Assembly: GCA_905193145.1 (NCBI GenBank)
Contig: CAJJNP010000061.1
Span: 1 to 16,578, forward strand
DNA: 16,578 bases
Source: an uncultured Odoribacter sp.
GTDB lineage: Bacteria > Bacteroidota > Bacteroidia > Bacteroidales > Marinifilaceae
Reading direction: 5' to 3'
Numbering within the stretch: the stretch's first letter is position 1; every line of letters begins with the position of its first letter. The position numbers were made by a program, and so were the translations under genes. Below are positions 16,571 to 16,578 of this stretch, in pieces. The notes beneath the pieces are model-generated. The model did not search any database and was not told the origin of the DNA. It worked only from the letters and a program-made list of their open reading frames with translations.

Positions 16571-16578
16571 TAACTCTA

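Overview
The window looks like a Bacteroidales (Bacteroidota) chromosome. It is AT-rich throughout, lacks Shine-Dalgarno sequences, and has TAnnTTTG-type -7 promoter boxes in front of several genes. The gene content (WbqC-like protein, SH3-NlpC/P60 peptidase, AspT/YidE-type transporter, three-domain DsbD) is also typical of that order. The genus cannot be fixed from the sequence. I see no mobile element, CRISPR array, tRNA or rRNA.

Positions 1-10763 (minus strand) hold a compact five-gene glycogen operon. In transcription order it encodes a eukaryotic-type (GH13_8-like) branching enzyme, an amylo-1,6-glucosidase-type debranching enzyme, a GT4 glycosyltransferase, a short GH57 glycosidase, and a very large fusion of a eukaryotic-type GT3 glycogen synthase with a DUF3417-GT35 alpha-glucan phosphorylase. 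The fusion gene runs off the left edge with 1405 open codons. Gaps are 21, 3, 17 and 60 nt, so one transcript is likely. Together the genes would make, branch, debranch and phosphorolyse cytoplasmic glycogen. The GT3 and GH13_8 types point to UDP-glucose rather than the ADP-glucose used by the classical bacterial GlgA route.

Positions 10764-11206 form a divergent control region of about 440 nt. It contains a good candidate promoter for the glycogen operon, a roughly 210-nt leader with a 13-bp hairpin before the branching-enzyme gene, and a separate plus-strand promoter for the wbqC-like gene. The wbqC-like gene (11207-11830) converges on the next operon with only 8 nt between the stop codons.

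Positions 11839-14318 (minus) are a two-gene operon: a 12-TM-type AspT/YidE transporter with two central RCK_C domains, followed by an SH3-NlpC/P60 peptidase with no signal peptide. The pairing suggests, but does not prove, import and cytoplasmic cleavage of peptidoglycan-derived peptides. A hairpin-plus-T-tract terminator separates this operon from dsbD (14451-16466, minus), an envelope thiol-disulfide reductase. Its likely promoter lies at the right edge of the window.

I found no clearly new type of biological system. The most interesting material is the synthase-phosphorylase fusion, the eukaryote-like enzyme set accompanied by a GT4/GH57 pair of unknown role, and the structured leader of the glycogen operon.
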